Shown: positions 24,250 to 33,670, numbered from the stretch's first letter. The stretch is 64,000 bases of DNA from Achromobacter aegrifaciens (GCF_902859735.1 NZ_CADIJY010000016.1:1-64000), one strand, 5' to 3'. Numbers and translations are program-made. The notes: generated by a model from the letters alone, not told the origin.

Positions 24250-25203
24250 ATGAAAAATCCCGCTTTCGAACCCGACACCGCCCCGCTCGAAGTCCTGCCG
24301 CGCGATCTCTCGGCCTATCGCGAGGGCAATGTCGGCATCCCCTACGTGCACCGGTTCGAGTCGGGCCGTCCCGGCCCGCATGTGCTGATCAACGCCATCA
24401 CGCACGGCAACGAAATCTGCGGCATGGTGGCTGCGACCCATCTGCTGGACTCAGGCGTGCGCCCCAAGATCGGCACGCTCACCGTCAGCTTCGCGCACGT
24501 CGAAGCCTATGAAGCCTTCGATATCGAGAACCCCTACGAGAACCGCCAGCTCGTCCACAACCTGAACCGCATCTGGTCCGCAGCCATGCTGGACGGCCCG
24601 GAAGACAGCCCAGAACTGCGCCGCGCCCGCGAGCTGCGTCCGGTGCTGGACGCAGCCGACTTCGTGCTGGACATCCATTCCACGCGTGCGCCGGTGCAAC
24701 CCTTCTGGGTCTACACCGAGATGGACCGCAACACGGCGCTGGCCAGCGCCGTCGGCGTGCCGCAGGTGCATCTGGTGATGCCGCCCGACCTCTTCCCCGG
24801 CACTGGCGTCATGGGCTACGGCCGCCACGGCGATCCGCACTCCGACAGCAGCGGCTCGCTGGTGGTCGAATGCGGCCAGCACTTCGCGCAATCCGCCGCC
24901 GACCTGGCCACCGACGTCACGCTGCGCTTCCTCGCACACACGGGCCTGATCGACATGCCTGCCGGCACGCCGCCCCCGCCCGCGCCGCAGCGCTACCGCC
25001 TGCTCGAAGTGCATATGGTGAAGTCCGAGGACTTCACCTTTACCCGTCCGGTGATCGGCTTCGAAACCTTCGCCAAGGGTGAACTCATCGCCATGAACGG
25101 CACCGAGGAAATCCGTTCGCCCTGCGACGACTGCACCATCTTCATGCCCACGCGCATGCCCATCGTGGGTCGCGAAGCGGTGTACCTGACCGTGGCGATC
25201 TGA
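24250..25203 (+). CDS. succinylglutamate desuccinylase/aspartoacylase family protein
   Basis: A 317-residue zinc carboxypeptidase-like hydrolase (AstE/AspA, PF04952). Zinc ligands are visible as His52 and Glu55 in THGNE and a third His in LDIHST near 142; a substrate-binding NLNR motif precedes (near 108). The usual catalytic Glu is likely in VVECGQH near 215. Members deacylate N-acyl amino acids such as N-succinylglutamate or N-acetylaspartate. It sits 11 bp after a Bug receptor, so receptor and hydrolase form an uptake-and-cleavage pair. Confidence 0.87.
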   Translation: MKNPAFEPDTAPLEVLPRDLSAYREGNVGIPYVHRFESGRPGPHVLINAITHGNEICGMVAATHLLDSGVRPKIGTLTVSFAHVEAYEAFDIENPYENRQLVHNLNRIWSAAMLDGPEDSPELRRARELRPVLDAADFVLDIHSTRAPVQPFWVYTEMDRNTALASAVGVPQVHLVMPPDLFPGTGVMGYGRHGDPHSDSSGSLVVECGQHFAQSAADLATDVTLRFLAHTGLIDMPAGTPPPPAPQRYRLLEVHMVKSEDFTFTRPVIGFETFAKGELIAMNGTEEIRSPCDDCTIFMPTRMPIVGREAVYLTVAI

Positions 25204-25234
25204 TCGCCATCCGCAAGCGTCTGATCGGGATCCG

Positions 25235-25669
25235 TCAAAGGTCCGGAATCAGGCGCTTGCCCAGGCTGATGACCTCGTCCTGCTGAAAGCCCAGGGTCGC
25301 GTAGAAGTCCTTCACCGCAATATTGCCCGACCGGATCAGCAGATTGATCTTGGGGCAACCCATTTCCAGCAGCCGGCGCTCCACCGCCTGCATCAGTGCG
25401 GTGGCATGACCGCGGCGCTGATGCGCGGGCGATACCGCCAGGTAATTGATCCAGGCGCGATGGCCGTCATAGCCGCCCATCAGCGTCGCGACGATCGCGC
25501 CGTCCGCCTCTCCCACCAGAAACAAGTCCGCCTGCACCGCAAGCTTGCGCGCAATGTCCTTGCGCGGGTCGTTCCATGGGCGGGTCAGGCCGCAGTCATG
25601 CCACAGCTGGATGACGGCCGCTTCGTCGGTCGAATGGTAGGGCCGGATGGCGAGGTCTTGCGCACTCAT
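25235..25669 (-). CDS. ypeA: GNAT acetyltransferase, YpeA-like
   Basis: A 144-residue GNAT protein very similar in layout to E. coli YpeA: LWHDCGLTRPWNDP near the start, MGGYDGHR in the middle, the acetyl-CoA loop VSPAHQRRGHA (about 78-88) and the ending SLGKRLIPDL. YpeA's physiological substrate is not well known. Start ATG 25669. It converges on the deacylase gene. Confidence 0.88.
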   Translation of the reverse strand: MSAQDLAIRPYHSTDEAAVIQLWHDCGLTRPWNDPRKDIARKLAVQADLFLVGEADGAIVATLMGGYDGHRAWINYLAVSPAHQRRGHATALMQAVERRLLEMGCPKINLLIRSGNIAVKDFYATLGFQQDEVISLGKRLIPDL

Positions 25670-25740
25670 GCTTCGTTCCTTCAAGGATGGCAACGAAAGC
25701 CTTGCGATACGCCTCGACAGCGGGACCAGCCAGAAACAGA

Positions 25741-25766
25741 AAAGCCACGAGGGGTATCGTGGCTTT
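25741..25766 (-). terminator. intrinsic terminator
   Basis: AAAGCCACGA (25741-25750) pairs perfectly with TCGTGGCTTT (25757-25766). On the minus strand the stem is followed by TTTTCTGTTTC, so it would end transcripts coming from the PhzF gene (ending at 25920) before ypeA. A second short stem (GGCGCC/GGCGCC) lies at about 25775-25794. Confidence 0.7.
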
Positions 25767-25919
25767 CAGGATATGGCGCCGATGGTTTGGCGCCGGGACG
25801 TGACCAGCCACTCAACGTAAGCGTCGAGTGATTCGTCGGTAGGCTGCGCCAGACATAGGCGCGAAATGCTGTGCGTTCATGAGGGCAAGCATACACGAGG
25901 CGGCGAAGCGCAGCCAACG

Positions 25920-26822
25920 TCAGGACGCGTCAGGCGCCTCCAGCGTGCCTTCCATGACCACCACGGCCTCGCCCGCCACGCCCGCCCATACGCCATCGGC
26001 GCGCGGTTCGGCGTGAGCCAGCAGCACGCTGGCGCGTCCCATGTCCACGCCCTGCTCCACCCTCAGGCGCATTGCGCCGGCGCCGCGCAGGGCCGTGCGC
26101 AAGGCCGTCATGGCCGCCGTAGCGCTGCCGGTCGCGGGGTCTTCCGTCATGCGACCGGTGAACATGCGGGCCTGGACATCCGCCCCGCCCGCCCCCGTGT
26201 CCGTGGTGTAGGCATAGATGGACTTTGCGCCGTCCAGCGGCAGCAGGGCCGCGTAGCCCGCCGGATCTGGCACGGCCCGGCGCAAGGCGTCGCGGCTGGC
26301 CAATTGCACCACCAGGAAGATCAGGCCTACCGACGCCACCTGCGGCGCATGCGTGGAGGTATCGATGTCCGCAGGCTCCAGGCTCAAGGCCCGCGCAACC
26401 GCGGCGGCCGGCGCCTCGCTGGCGCGCGACAGCGGTTGCGGCGCAAGCAGTTCCGCACCCGCCGCGCCGTTTGCGCCTGGGCGCAGCGCAATGCGCACCA
26501 GTCCCGCCTCCTCCTCAAACGCGAAGGCATCCGGCACGGTCAGGCCCGAGGCAGCCATTTCGCGCGCCAGCACCACGGCCGTGCCCACATTGGGATGTCC
26601 GGCGAACGGCACCTCGCGGTCGGGCGTGAAGATGCGCACCCAGGCCGTATGGGCAGGATCCCGCGGCGGCAGCACAAAGCTGGTTTCGGAATAGTTGAAT
26701 TCGCGCGCGATGCGTTGCATCTGCGCCGTGCTCAGGCCCTGGGCGTCGAACACGACCGCCAGCGGATTGCCGCCGTACGCTTGGCTGGTGAACACATCGG
26801 CGGTGACATAACGGTAGCGCAT
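25920..26822 (-). CDS. PhzF-family isomerase/epimerase
   Basis: A 300-residue protein of the PhzF superfamily with two similar halves. The catalytic Glu lies in FNYSETSFV (near residue 46), the RIFTPDREVPFAGHPNVG motif follows, and the second-half motif RMTEDPATGSATAAM is near 220. PhzF isomerises trans-2,3-dihydro-3-hydroxyanthranilate in phenazine synthesis, but most members outside phenazine clusters have unknown substrates. No phenazine genes are present here. Start ATG 26822. Confidence 0.9.
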   Translation of the reverse strand: MRYRYVTADVFTSQAYGGNPLAVVFDAQGLSTAQMQRIAREFNYSETSFVLPPRDPAHTAWVRIFTPDREVPFAGHPNVGTAVVLAREMAASGLTVPDAFAFEEEAGLVRIALRPGANGAAGAELLAPQPLSRASEAPAAAVARALSLEPADIDTSTHAPQVASVGLIFLVVQLASRDALRRAVPDPAGYAALLPLDGAKSIYAYTTDTGAGGADVQARMFTGRMTEDPATGSATAAMTALRTALRGAGAMRLRVEQGVDMGRASVLLAHAEPRADGVWAGVAGEAVVVMEGTLEAPDAS

Positions 26823-27017
26823 GGAACGTCCTCTCAGGCCACGCGGACAGCGCGGCGACCCGGGAAGTGTGCGGGGCCGGCGCGCGGTCCACCAGACACA
26901 GAGGCGATGAATCGGGACCGTAACAGCGGGTGGATCTGGCATAGACTATGCTGGCCCGGCGCTTTCCGCCCCCCCAAGCCGGTGCATGACGATTTGCGCT
27001 CACCAGGAACCCGCCAC

Positions 27018-27389
27018 ATGTCCACGGTACGCACCTACTTCCAGAACCGCCTGCCTGCAGGCGAACTTGCCAGATTGATGCGAGTCCAGGAGCCGTTCTT
27101 TCTGGAGAACATCGTCGACATCGACGAAACCGCGGCAGCGCTGCAGGCGCTGTGCCGCGAACATGGGCTGACCGTGCGGACGGTCAAGCAACCCTACAAC
27201 GCCAGCGTGTCGGGCTGGGATCTGGCCAGCTTTCTTCCCGCCTGGTTCGGCGCGCTGGCCCTTGGTTTCTTCGCCGCCACTACGCCGGGCGGGCAGCGTA
27301 CGGACGTCACCCTCAAACTGCGCAGCAACAGCTTGCTCGAAGTCTGTTTTTCCCGGACAGCACCCCATCCCGGCGCCGCCTTGCCTTGA
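27018..27389 (+). CDS. hypothetical protein, 123 residues
   Basis: An unrecognised protein with a soluble first half and one hydrophobic stretch at about 68-86 (GWDLASFLPAWFGALALGFFAA), which may be an amphipathic or single membrane segment. The C-terminal part forms strand-like patterns (TDVTLKLRSNSLLEVCF). ATG 27018 is divergent from the PhzF gene. A possible partner is the next membrane protein, 78 bp downstream. Confidence 0.6.
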   Translation: MSTVRTYFQNRLPAGELARLMRVQEPFFLENIVDIDETAAALQALCREHGLTVRTVKQPYNASVSGWDLASFLPAWFGALALGFFAATTPGGQRTDVTLKLRSNSLLEVCFSRTAPHPGAALP

Positions 27390-27467
27390 TCCGCGCGGGG
27401 TGTGCCTTGCATCAAGGTAGCGTCCACTCAGGCCTAGTACAATGTCCCATATATGGGGACGCTAAAC

Positions 27468-28106
27468 ATGAAAGACAGTGCCAGACCCGCAGAGGCGCTT
27501 ACCGTCGAAGCCGCGATAGGCTTGGCTGAAAACTGGGCCCGCGCGCATCACGCGGACGCTGATCGAAGCAGGAAGTTCGCCACCCAATGGCATGGAGACA
27601 CCAGCCCCGATGACAGGCAAGGCGAGGTGCTCCTGAGAGATCTCGCCTTCTTTTTCCAGGCCGCATCCAACGACGCCGCCTACTGGCGCTCGGTCGGAGA
27701 CTTCACCGAGGAAGCCACCGGCCCCTGGGGAGTCCAGGCGCTGAAAGCCTTGGCCGGCCTGAACCTCATCGGCCTGGCGGCATCCCTAATCCTGTTCGCG
27801 GCGCGCGACAGCTCGGCCTTCACGGCAGGCGCAATCAGCGCCTGCGCCTTGTTCCTGGCCGGGCTGCTGCTGGCCTATCCGGCGCTGCGGCTCACCCGCA
27901 TTTCCCGCTCCACGGCGAACGCCGCGTCGGCCCTGCAAAGCCGCGAAGCGGGCGCCGCGTCGACCTGGGAACAACTGCGGTCCGCCAACGTCGGCAACCC
28001 CAACGTCGGCCGCAAGGAACGCAAGATCGCCTTGCGCCTGGCCGCCATCATGGCAGCCACAGCCACGGCGGGCTGCGCGCTGCTGATTGCGACAGTGTGG
28101 TTCTAG
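27468..28106 (+). CDS. membrane protein of unknown function
   Basis: A 212-residue protein with a soluble N-terminal half (about 1-88) and three hydrophobic helices at about 92-111, 115-137 and 188-210. A region of about 50 residues between the second and third helices is polar. The start is set at ATG 27468, which has GGGGA at good distance; ATG 27453 would add five residues. I do not recognise it. It converges on the 2-hydroxyacid dehydrogenase gene. Confidence 0.65.
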   Translation: MKDSARPAEALTVEAAIGLAENWARAHHADADRSRKFATQWHGDTSPDDRQGEVLLRDLAFFFQAASNDAAYWRSVGDFTEEATGPWGVQALKALAGLNLIGLAASLILFAARDSSAFTAGAISACALFLAGLLLAYPALRLTRISRSTANAASALQSREAGAASTWEQLRSANVGNPNVGRKERKIALRLAAIMAATATAGCALLIATVWF

Positions 28107-28125
28107 CGGGTAGCCCGACGTCCGG

Positions 28126-29115
28126 CTACGCCACTGGCGTAACCGCCCTCCCCGTCGTAAAGAACGACACCAGGTTCCGCATCGCCAGCTCCGCCATCTG
28201 GCGGCGCGTCTCGTGCGTGGCGCTGCCGATATGGGGCGCCAGGATTACGTTCGACAGGCGCCGCAGGGGGCTCTCGCCCAGCGGCTCGCTTTCGAACACG
28301 TCGAGCGCGGCCCCCTGGATGATGCCGTTGGCCAACGCATGGCACAGGTCGGCCTCATTGATCACCGAGCCGCGGGCGACGTTGACGACCACCCCCTCCG
28401 GCCCCAGCGCACTCAACACGGCGGCGTCGACGATGTGGCGCGTTGCCGCCCCGCCGGGACATGACAGGACCAGCACGTCCACATGGCGAGCCATGGCAGG
28501 CAGAGAATCAAAATGCCGCCACGGCGTATCCTGGGGCGTGCGGCCGAAGTAGCTGAGGTCCACTTCGAACGGCACGAGCCGCCGGACGATCTCTTTGCCG
28601 ATGCGCCCTAAACCGACGATGCCGACCTTCCTGCCCGCCAGGCTCGCCCCCAACGGAAAGGGCGAGGCCTCCCATGCGCCCGTGCGCACGAAGCTGTCGG
28701 CCGCAGGCAACTGGCGCAGCAAGGCGAGCAACAACCCCACCGCCAATTCAGCCACGGCCTTGTTCAACACGTCCGGCGTGTTGGTCACGACGATGTTCTT
28801 CTCACGCGCGCGGTCCAGCGCGATGCCGTCGTAGCCGACGCCGTTGGTGGCGATGATGCGCAGCCCCGGCAAGCGATCCATCAGCTCGGCGGAAATCCGG
28901 TAGTTCGAGCGCGTGACGATGCCGCCGATCGCATCGGCCTGCGCAGGATCGTTTTGCAGCGCCGCCTCGTCGATCAACGTGAACCTCGAGCGGAACTGCG
29001 CTTCCACCGACTCGGGAAAAACCCCTACCTTGAGCAGAGGGGGAAACTTGCCGTCCCCCTTGCCGGAGACATTTGCTGCTGCCTGGCGCGCTTGGGCCAG
29101 TTCATGCTCGATCAT
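28126..29115 (-). CDS. D-isomer-specific 2-hydroxyacid dehydrogenase
   Basis: A 329-residue NAD(P)-dependent enzyme of the GhrB/hydroxypyruvate reductase group. The Rossmann motif VGIVGLGRIG lies near residue 155; the catalytic triad is in NVARGSV (Arg), the Glu of DVFESEP, and His in LAPHIGSAT. Such enzymes reduce glyoxylate, hydroxypyruvate or 2-keto sugar acids. The start is ATG 29115; a TTG three codons earlier is less likely. It is divergent from a LysR gene and close to the dehydratase-lactonase cluster, so it may act on a keto acid made there. Confidence 0.9.
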   Translation of the reverse strand: MIEHELAQARQAAANVSGKGDGKFPPLLKVGVFPESVEAQFRSRFTLIDEAALQNDPAQADAIGGIVTRSNYRISAELMDRLPGLRIIATNGVGYDGIALDRAREKNIVVTNTPDVLNKAVAELAVGLLLALLRQLPAADSFVRTGAWEASPFPLGASLAGRKVGIVGLGRIGKEIVRRLVPFEVDLSYFGRTPQDTPWRHFDSLPAMARHVDVLVLSCPGGAATRHIVDAAVLSALGPEGVVVNVARGSVINEADLCHALANGIIQGAALDVFESEPLGESPLRRLSNVILAPHIGSATHETRRQMAELAMRNLVSFFTTGRAVTPVA

Positions 29116-29249
29116 GGATTTCAACCTCGACGCTATAACATACGGAAAATTGGCGCGATAAGCCTGCAGCCATCGCAGCCGGGTTCGTAGCGGTTCGTGC
29201 GATCTTCAACCTGAAGTTTCTCCTTTCAGGGCAATAGGCCCATCGCATC

Positions 29250-30143
29250 ATGGACATCAAGTGCATGCAGAGCTTCGTCGCAGTCGTCGAAGCCGGTTCG
29301 TTCGCCGAAGCGGCGCGCAAGCTCGATCTGACCTCGGCCGCCATCGCCGCGCGCATCAAGGCGCTGGAGATGGACCTGGGCGTGGCGCTGGTCAAGCGCT
29401 CGGGGCGTTCGGTCCGGCCCACCGAGAGCGGCATGCGTATCCTCGAAGGCACCAAGGCGGCCATCCGCAACATCCGCGATCTGCGCGCCATGGCCATCGA
29501 CGGCGACCAACCGGGCGAATTCCGCATCGGCTGTTTCGTGTCCGCATTGACGAACGTGTTGCCGCCGATACTGAAATCGCTGTACCGCAAGCATCCGGAC
29601 GCCTCCGTCTTCGTCACGCCCGGCGGCTCCATAGACCTGTGCGGCAAGGTGGTCAACGGCGAACTCGACGCCGCCATCGTGGTGGAACCGCAGTTCGCGG
29701 TGCCCAAGAGCTGTCTCTGGCAGCCATTCATGGAAGAACCGCTGGTCGTCGTCGCGCCGTCCCATCTTGCGGACCAGGACGCCCACACCCTGCTCTCGAC
29801 CCAACCCTTCATACGCTACGACCGCAACATCTACGGCGGCCAGCTGGCCGACCGCTATCTGCGCGACCACCAGATCTGGCCCAAGCAGCGGCTGGAGATC
29901 GACGGCCTGCTCGCCATCGTCGCGCTGGTGCATGAAGGCCTGGGCGTTGCGCTGATTCCGGACTGGTCGTCCATGTGGAAGTCGCTCGACGTGGCACGCA
30001 TCCCGCTGCCCAACCGCGCGCCCGTGCGCCGCAACGGCCTGATCTGGAACACCCGCGGCCATCATGCCAAGATGGCCGCGTCGATTTCCCAGGACGCCCG
30101 GACCATCTTCGGGGGCTTGGAATCGCGCGGGACAATGCCCTAG
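29250..30143 (+). CDS. LysR-family transcriptional regulator
   Basis: A 297-residue LysR protein with a helix-turn-helix at about 3-60 (MQSFVAVVEAGSFAEAARKL then LTSAAIAARIKALE) and an effector domain from about 90. It is divergent from the 2-hydroxyacid dehydrogenase gene with 134 bp between and its 3' end overlaps the IlvD/Edd gene by 4 bp (the CTAG at 30140-30143 supplies both stop codons). It is the only regulator inside the sugar-acid-like cluster and probably controls it. Confidence 0.9.
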   Translation: MDIKCMQSFVAVVEAGSFAEAARKLDLTSAAIAARIKALEMDLGVALVKRSGRSVRPTESGMRILEGTKAAIRNIRDLRAMAIDGDQPGEFRIGCFVSALTNVLPPILKSLYRKHPDASVFVTPGGSIDLCGKVVNGELDAAIVVEPQFAVPKSCLWQPFMEEPLVVVAPSHLADQDAHTLLSTQPFIRYDRNIYGGQLADRYLRDHQIWPKQRLEIDGLLAIVALVHEGLGVALIPDWSSMWKSLDVARIPLPNRAPVRRNGLIWNTRGHHAKMAASISQDARTIFGGLESRGTMP

Positions 30144-31882
30144 CCCTGTTTCGGCTTGCCCGGCACGCCGCGCAGGAAATCGAAATCCACGCCCTTGTCG
30201 GCCTGGGTCACCGTGTCAAGAAAGAGCTTCTTGTAGCCGCGTTCGGCCGTGGGCGGCGTGACGGGCTGCTCGCGGCGGCGGCGGTCGAGTTCTTCATCCG
30301 ACACCAGCAGGGAGATCTCGCGCCGGCTCACGCTCAGGCGTATGCGGTCGCCGTTCCTGACGTAGGCCAGCGGCCCGCCTATGGCCGCTTCAGGCGTGAC
30401 GTGCAAGACGATGGTGCCGAACGCGGTGCCGCTCATGCGGCCGTCCGAGATCCGGATGATGTCCTTCACGCCCTGCGAAGCCAGCTTCTTGGGGATCGGG
30501 ATATAACCCGCCTCCGGCATGCCCGGCGCGCCCTTGGGGCCGATGTTCTTCAGCACCAGGATGTCCTGCGGCGTGACGTCCAGATCGGCGGCATCGATGC
30601 GGCCCGCCAGATCCTCGGCATTCTCGAACACCACCGCGCGGCCTTCGTGTTCCATCAGTCCGGCGTTGGCGGACGACTGCTTGATGATGGCGCCCTCGGG
30701 CGCCAGGTTGCCGGACAGCACCGCGATCCCGCCCTGCGGATAGATCGGGTCCTGCCTGGTCTTGACCACGGCTTGCGGGAACCCCGGCCCCGCGCGTTCG
30801 ATCTCCTCGCCCAGCGTCCTGCCGGTCACGGTCAGCGCGTCGAGCTTCAACAGCGGCTTGAGTTCGCGCAGCAGCGTGGCCATGCCGCCCGCTTTGTGGA
30901 AGTCTTCCATGTAATGCTGGCCCGAAGGCTTCAGGTCCACCAGCACGGGCGTCTCGCGCCCCATGCGGTCCAGCGCCTGCAGATCCAGGTCCAGCCCCAG
31001 CCGGCCGGCGATGGCGGTCAGGTGGATGATGCCGTTGGTGGACCCGCCGATGGCCAGCAGCACGCGCATGGCATTCTCGAAGGAATCCGCGGTCAGGATC
31101 TTCGAGACCGACAGGCGCTGCCTGGCGATCTCGACGGCCTGCGCGCCCGTGAGTTCAGCAATGCGCATCCGGTCAGCCGTGACGGCCGGCGGCGTAGCGC
31201 CGCCAGGCACGGTCATGCCCAGCGCTTCGGCAATACAGGCCATGGTGCTTGCCGTACCCATGACCGAACAGGTGCCCACGCTGGCGACAAGCTGGTTGTT
31301 GACGTCGGCGATCTCCTGGCTGTCGATCTCCTCGGCGCGGTACTTGCCCCAGTACCGGCGGCAATCCGTGCATGCGCCCACCCGTTCTGAACGGTGCGAC
31401 CCCGTCAGCATCGATCCCGTCACAAGCTGGATCGCCGGTATGTCCGCCGACGCGGCGCCCATGAGCTGGGCGGGCACGGTCTTGTCGCATCCGCCTATCA
31501 GCACCACCGCGTCCATGGGCTGCGCGCGTATCAGCTCCTCGGTGTCCATGGACATGAGGTTGCGCAGGTACATGCTGGTGGGAAAGGAAAAGCTCTCGTG
31601 GATGGAGATGGTCGGGAAATCCATCGGCAGGCCGCCCGCGAACATGATGCCGCGCTTCACGGCTTCCAGCAGCTGCGGCGCGTTGCCGTGGCAGGGGTTG
31701 TAGGCGCTGCCCGTGTTGGCGATGCCGATCACCGGCCGGTCCAGCGCGCCGTCCGTGTAGCCGGCGCCCTTGATGAAGGCCTTGCGCAGGAACAGCGAAA
31801 AGCCGCTGTCGCCGTAGCTGGTGAGGCCTTTGCGCAGGCCGCCGGCCTCGCCCTGCGACGCCTCGGTGTTTTTCTTGCTCAT
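30140..31882 (-). CDS. IlvD/Edd family dehydratase (sugar-acid type)
   Basis: A 580-residue iron-sulfur dehydratase. The three cluster cysteines are visible: Cys64 (NPCHG), Cys132 (GGCDK) and Cys205 (GTCSVMG). The C-terminal barrel carries SDGRMSG with the catalytic Ser. Length and the shape of motifs favour the sugar-acid branch (L-arabonate/D-xylonate dehydratase-like) over true dihydroxyacid dehydratase, because it lies with a lactonase and a Bug receptor rather than ilv genes. The product would be a 2-keto-3-deoxy sugar acid. Start ATG 31882, 20 bp after the Bug gene. Confidence 0.88.
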   Translation of the reverse strand: MSKKNTEASQGEAGGLRKGLTSYGDSGFSLFLRKAFIKGAGYTDGALDRPVIGIANTGSAYNPCHGNAPQLLEAVKRGIMFAGGLPMDFPTISIHESFSFPTSMYLRNLMSMDTEELIRAQPMDAVVLIGGCDKTVPAQLMGAASADIPAIQLVTGSMLTGSHRSERVGACTDCRRYWGKYRAEEIDSQEIADVNNQLVASVGTCSVMGTASTMACIAEALGMTVPGGATPPAVTADRMRIAELTGAQAVEIARQRLSVSKILTADSFENAMRVLLAIGGSTNGIIHLTAIAGRLGLDLDLQALDRMGRETPVLVDLKPSGQHYMEDFHKAGGMATLLRELKPLLKLDALTVTGRTLGEEIERAGPGFPQAVVKTRQDPIYPQGGIAVLSGNLAPEGAIIKQSSANAGLMEHEGRAVVFENAEDLAGRIDAADLDVTPQDILVLKNIGPKGAPGMPEAGYIPIPKKLASQGVKDIIRISDGRMSGTAFGTIVLHVTPEAAIGGPLAYVRNGDRIRLSVSRREISLLVSDEELDRRRREQPVTPPTAERGYKKLFLDTVTQADKGVDFDFLRGVPGKPKQG

Positions 31883-31902
31883 CGTGTTCAAGCTGCTTCC
31901 AG

Positions 31903-32913
31903 TTAATTTACGGTGATGCCGCCGTCGCGGATGACCTTGGCCCACTGCTCGATTTCGGCGTTCAGGCGCGCCTTGGAGGCTTCGACGTCGAGCGCGTCGG
32001 CATAGACGCCTTGCTGCAGCAGCTGGGCCTTGGCATCGTCCTTGGCCAGCGCCGTGGTCAGCGCCTTGTTGATCTTGGCGACGATGGGAGCCGGCGTGCC
32101 GGCCGGCGCCATCACGCCAAAGAGCGAACTGACGTTGAAGCCGCTGAAGCCTTGTTCCTCGGCGGTGGGAATGTCCGGCAACATCGAGACGCGCTGCGGC
32201 GTCAGCACGGCCAGCGGACGCAACTGGCCGGACTTGATGAAGGAGATCGCGGCGGGCACCGTCTCGGTCATCGTCTCCACCTGGCCGCCGACCAGGTCGG
32301 TCATGGCCGGGCCGCTGCCGCGATAGGCCACGTGCACGATGTTGACGCCCGCGATCTGCTTGAAGAGTTCCATCGCCATGCGCTGCGGCGCACCCGCGCC
32401 CGACGAGGCGAAATTGAGTTTTCCGGGATTCGCCTTCGCGTAGCTCACCAGATCGGCCAGCGATTTGATGGGCAGCTTGGGATTGACCACGGCCACCAGC
32501 GGCACAAAGCCGACCACCCCGGCGGGCGCGAAGTCCTTGCGCAGGTCGTAGGGGATGGTGTCCTTCTCCAGGGTCGCCATGACCGAATGCGAAGTCAGCG
32601 CCCCCATCAGCAAGGTATAGCCATCAGGTTGCGCGCGCGCCACTTCCGCCGCACCGATATTGCCCCCTGCACCGCCGCGGTTCTCGATCACGACCTGGCC
32701 GCCGATCTGCTCGCTCAGGCGCTGGCCTACGATGCGTCCGATCACGTCGGTCGCGCCGCCAGGCGGATACGGGATGATCAGGCGGATGGGCTTGTTCGGA
32801 TAGCTGTCGGCGGCCTGCGCGGATGCATGGCCAGGAACGGTGAAAGCAGCAGCCGCGATGAAGGCGGCCGCGGCGATGTGAATGCGCTTGCGCGCGGCAT
32901 TCTTACAGAACAT
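31903..32913 (-). CDS. Bug/TctC-family periplasmic solute receptor
   Basis: A 336-residue receptor with a signal peptide (about 1-34, ending SAQA before ADSYPNKP). Motifs IIPYPPGGATDVIGRI, VVIENRGGAGGNIG, VAYRGSGPAMTDL and LPDIPTAEEQGF identify the family. It is 20 bp upstream of the IlvD/Edd dehydratase gene and so likely binds the sugar acid or lactone which that pathway uses. The palindromic repeat array begins 168 bp upstream and separates it from the dehydrogenase and lactonase genes. Confidence 0.92.
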   Translation of the reverse strand: MFCKNAARKRIHIAAAAFIAAAAFTVPGHASAQAADSYPNKPIRLIIPYPPGGATDVIGRIVGQRLSEQIGGQVVIENRGGAGGNIGAAEVARAQPDGYTLLMGALTSHSVMATLEKDTIPYDLRKDFAPAGVVGFVPLVAVVNPKLPIKSLADLVSYAKANPGKLNFASSGAGAPQRMAMELFKQIAGVNIVHVAYRGSGPAMTDLVGGQVETMTETVPAAISFIKSGQLRPLAVLTPQRVSMLPDIPTAEEQGFSGFNVSSLFGVMAPAGTPAPIVAKINKALTTALAKDDAKAQLLQQGVYADALDVEASKARLNAEIEQWAKVIRDGGITVN

Positions 32914-33080
32914 TTTTGTCTCCCGATGCGTTCTTATGGCTTGAAAGCTCTAGGCGCATGTTCGCAAACTCCCGCCTGCGAAAAGAGAAAAAAATTTATG
33001 TTCTGTCAAAAAAATCCGTGAGAGTCCTAGGACGTATGGATGAGGAAAATCCGGGCTGCACTTCGGTTTGGTGAAGTAGA

Positions 33081-33375
33081 GTTCTTGAGCCGCCGGCGTC
33101 CGGACTGCGGGATTCCGATGCTCGCCCCGGTGGGGCTGCGCTTCGGATCCCTCCGTCCGGACACCGGCTCACGGTGTCTACCCAGGAACGTGGTCTGAAG
33201 CCACCGCATCAGGCGACTGCCAGCCGAGGACCCCGGAGCCATCCGAAGCGCAGCCCCGCCGGGGCGAGCATCGGAATGGCGCAGGGCAGCCTCGGCGGCT
33301 AAAGAACCCCGACATCCGCGAGCTCGAAGCCCTGCCGCTTCGGCTTTGTGAGGCTGGGTTCTTTTGTGCGGCAGA
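33081..33375. repeat. palindromic repeat unit, copy 1 (295-bp period)
   Basis: First of three tandem units. Within it, inner arms 33112-33148 and 33241-33277 are complementary in 36 of 37 positions (the exception would be a G:U pair in RNA). Outer ends GTTCTTGAGCCGCCG (33081-33095) and CGGCGGCTAAAGAAC (33293-33307) are complementary at 14 of 15 positions. A 68-bp linker (33308-33375) leads to copy 2. As DNA or RNA it would form a stem-loop of about 227 nt. No gene-like content was recognised. Confidence 0.85.
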
Positions 33376-33670
33376 GTTCTTGAGCCGCCGGCGTCCGGAC
33401 TGCGGGATTCCGATGCTCGCCCCGGTGGGGCTGCGCTTCGGATCCCTCCGTCCGGCCACCGCCTCACGGCATCTGCCCATGAACGGCGGCTGAAACCAAC
33501 GCATTAGGCGACTGGCAGCCGAGGACCCCGGAGCCATCCGAAGCGCAGCCCCGCCGGGGCGAGCATCGGAATGGCGCAGGGCAGCCTCGGCGGCTAAAGA
33601 ACCCTGACATCCGCGAGCTCGAAGCCCTGCCGCCTCGGTTTTGTGAGGCTGGGTTCTTTTGTGCGGCAGG
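33376..33670. repeat. palindromic repeat unit, copy 2
   Basis: A near-identical copy, exactly 295 bp after copy 1, with inner arms at 33407-33443 and 33536-33572 and the inverted-repeat body at 33376-33602. Differences from copy 1 cluster in the centre (about 33465-33510), where the loop of the stem would be, while the arms are kept. That pattern suggests that pairing of the arms matters or that the arms have been homogenised. Confidence 0.85.

Noticed and set aside
25681-25917. A 78-codon open frame between ypeA and the PhzF gene
   Set aside because: It spans a terminator hairpin and the ypeA start, has no ribosome site, and no frame in the gap is consistently gene-like.
28097-28552. Rightward open frame opposite the 2-hydroxyacid dehydrogenase
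   Set aside because: Antisense shadow of a gene with intact catalytic motifs.
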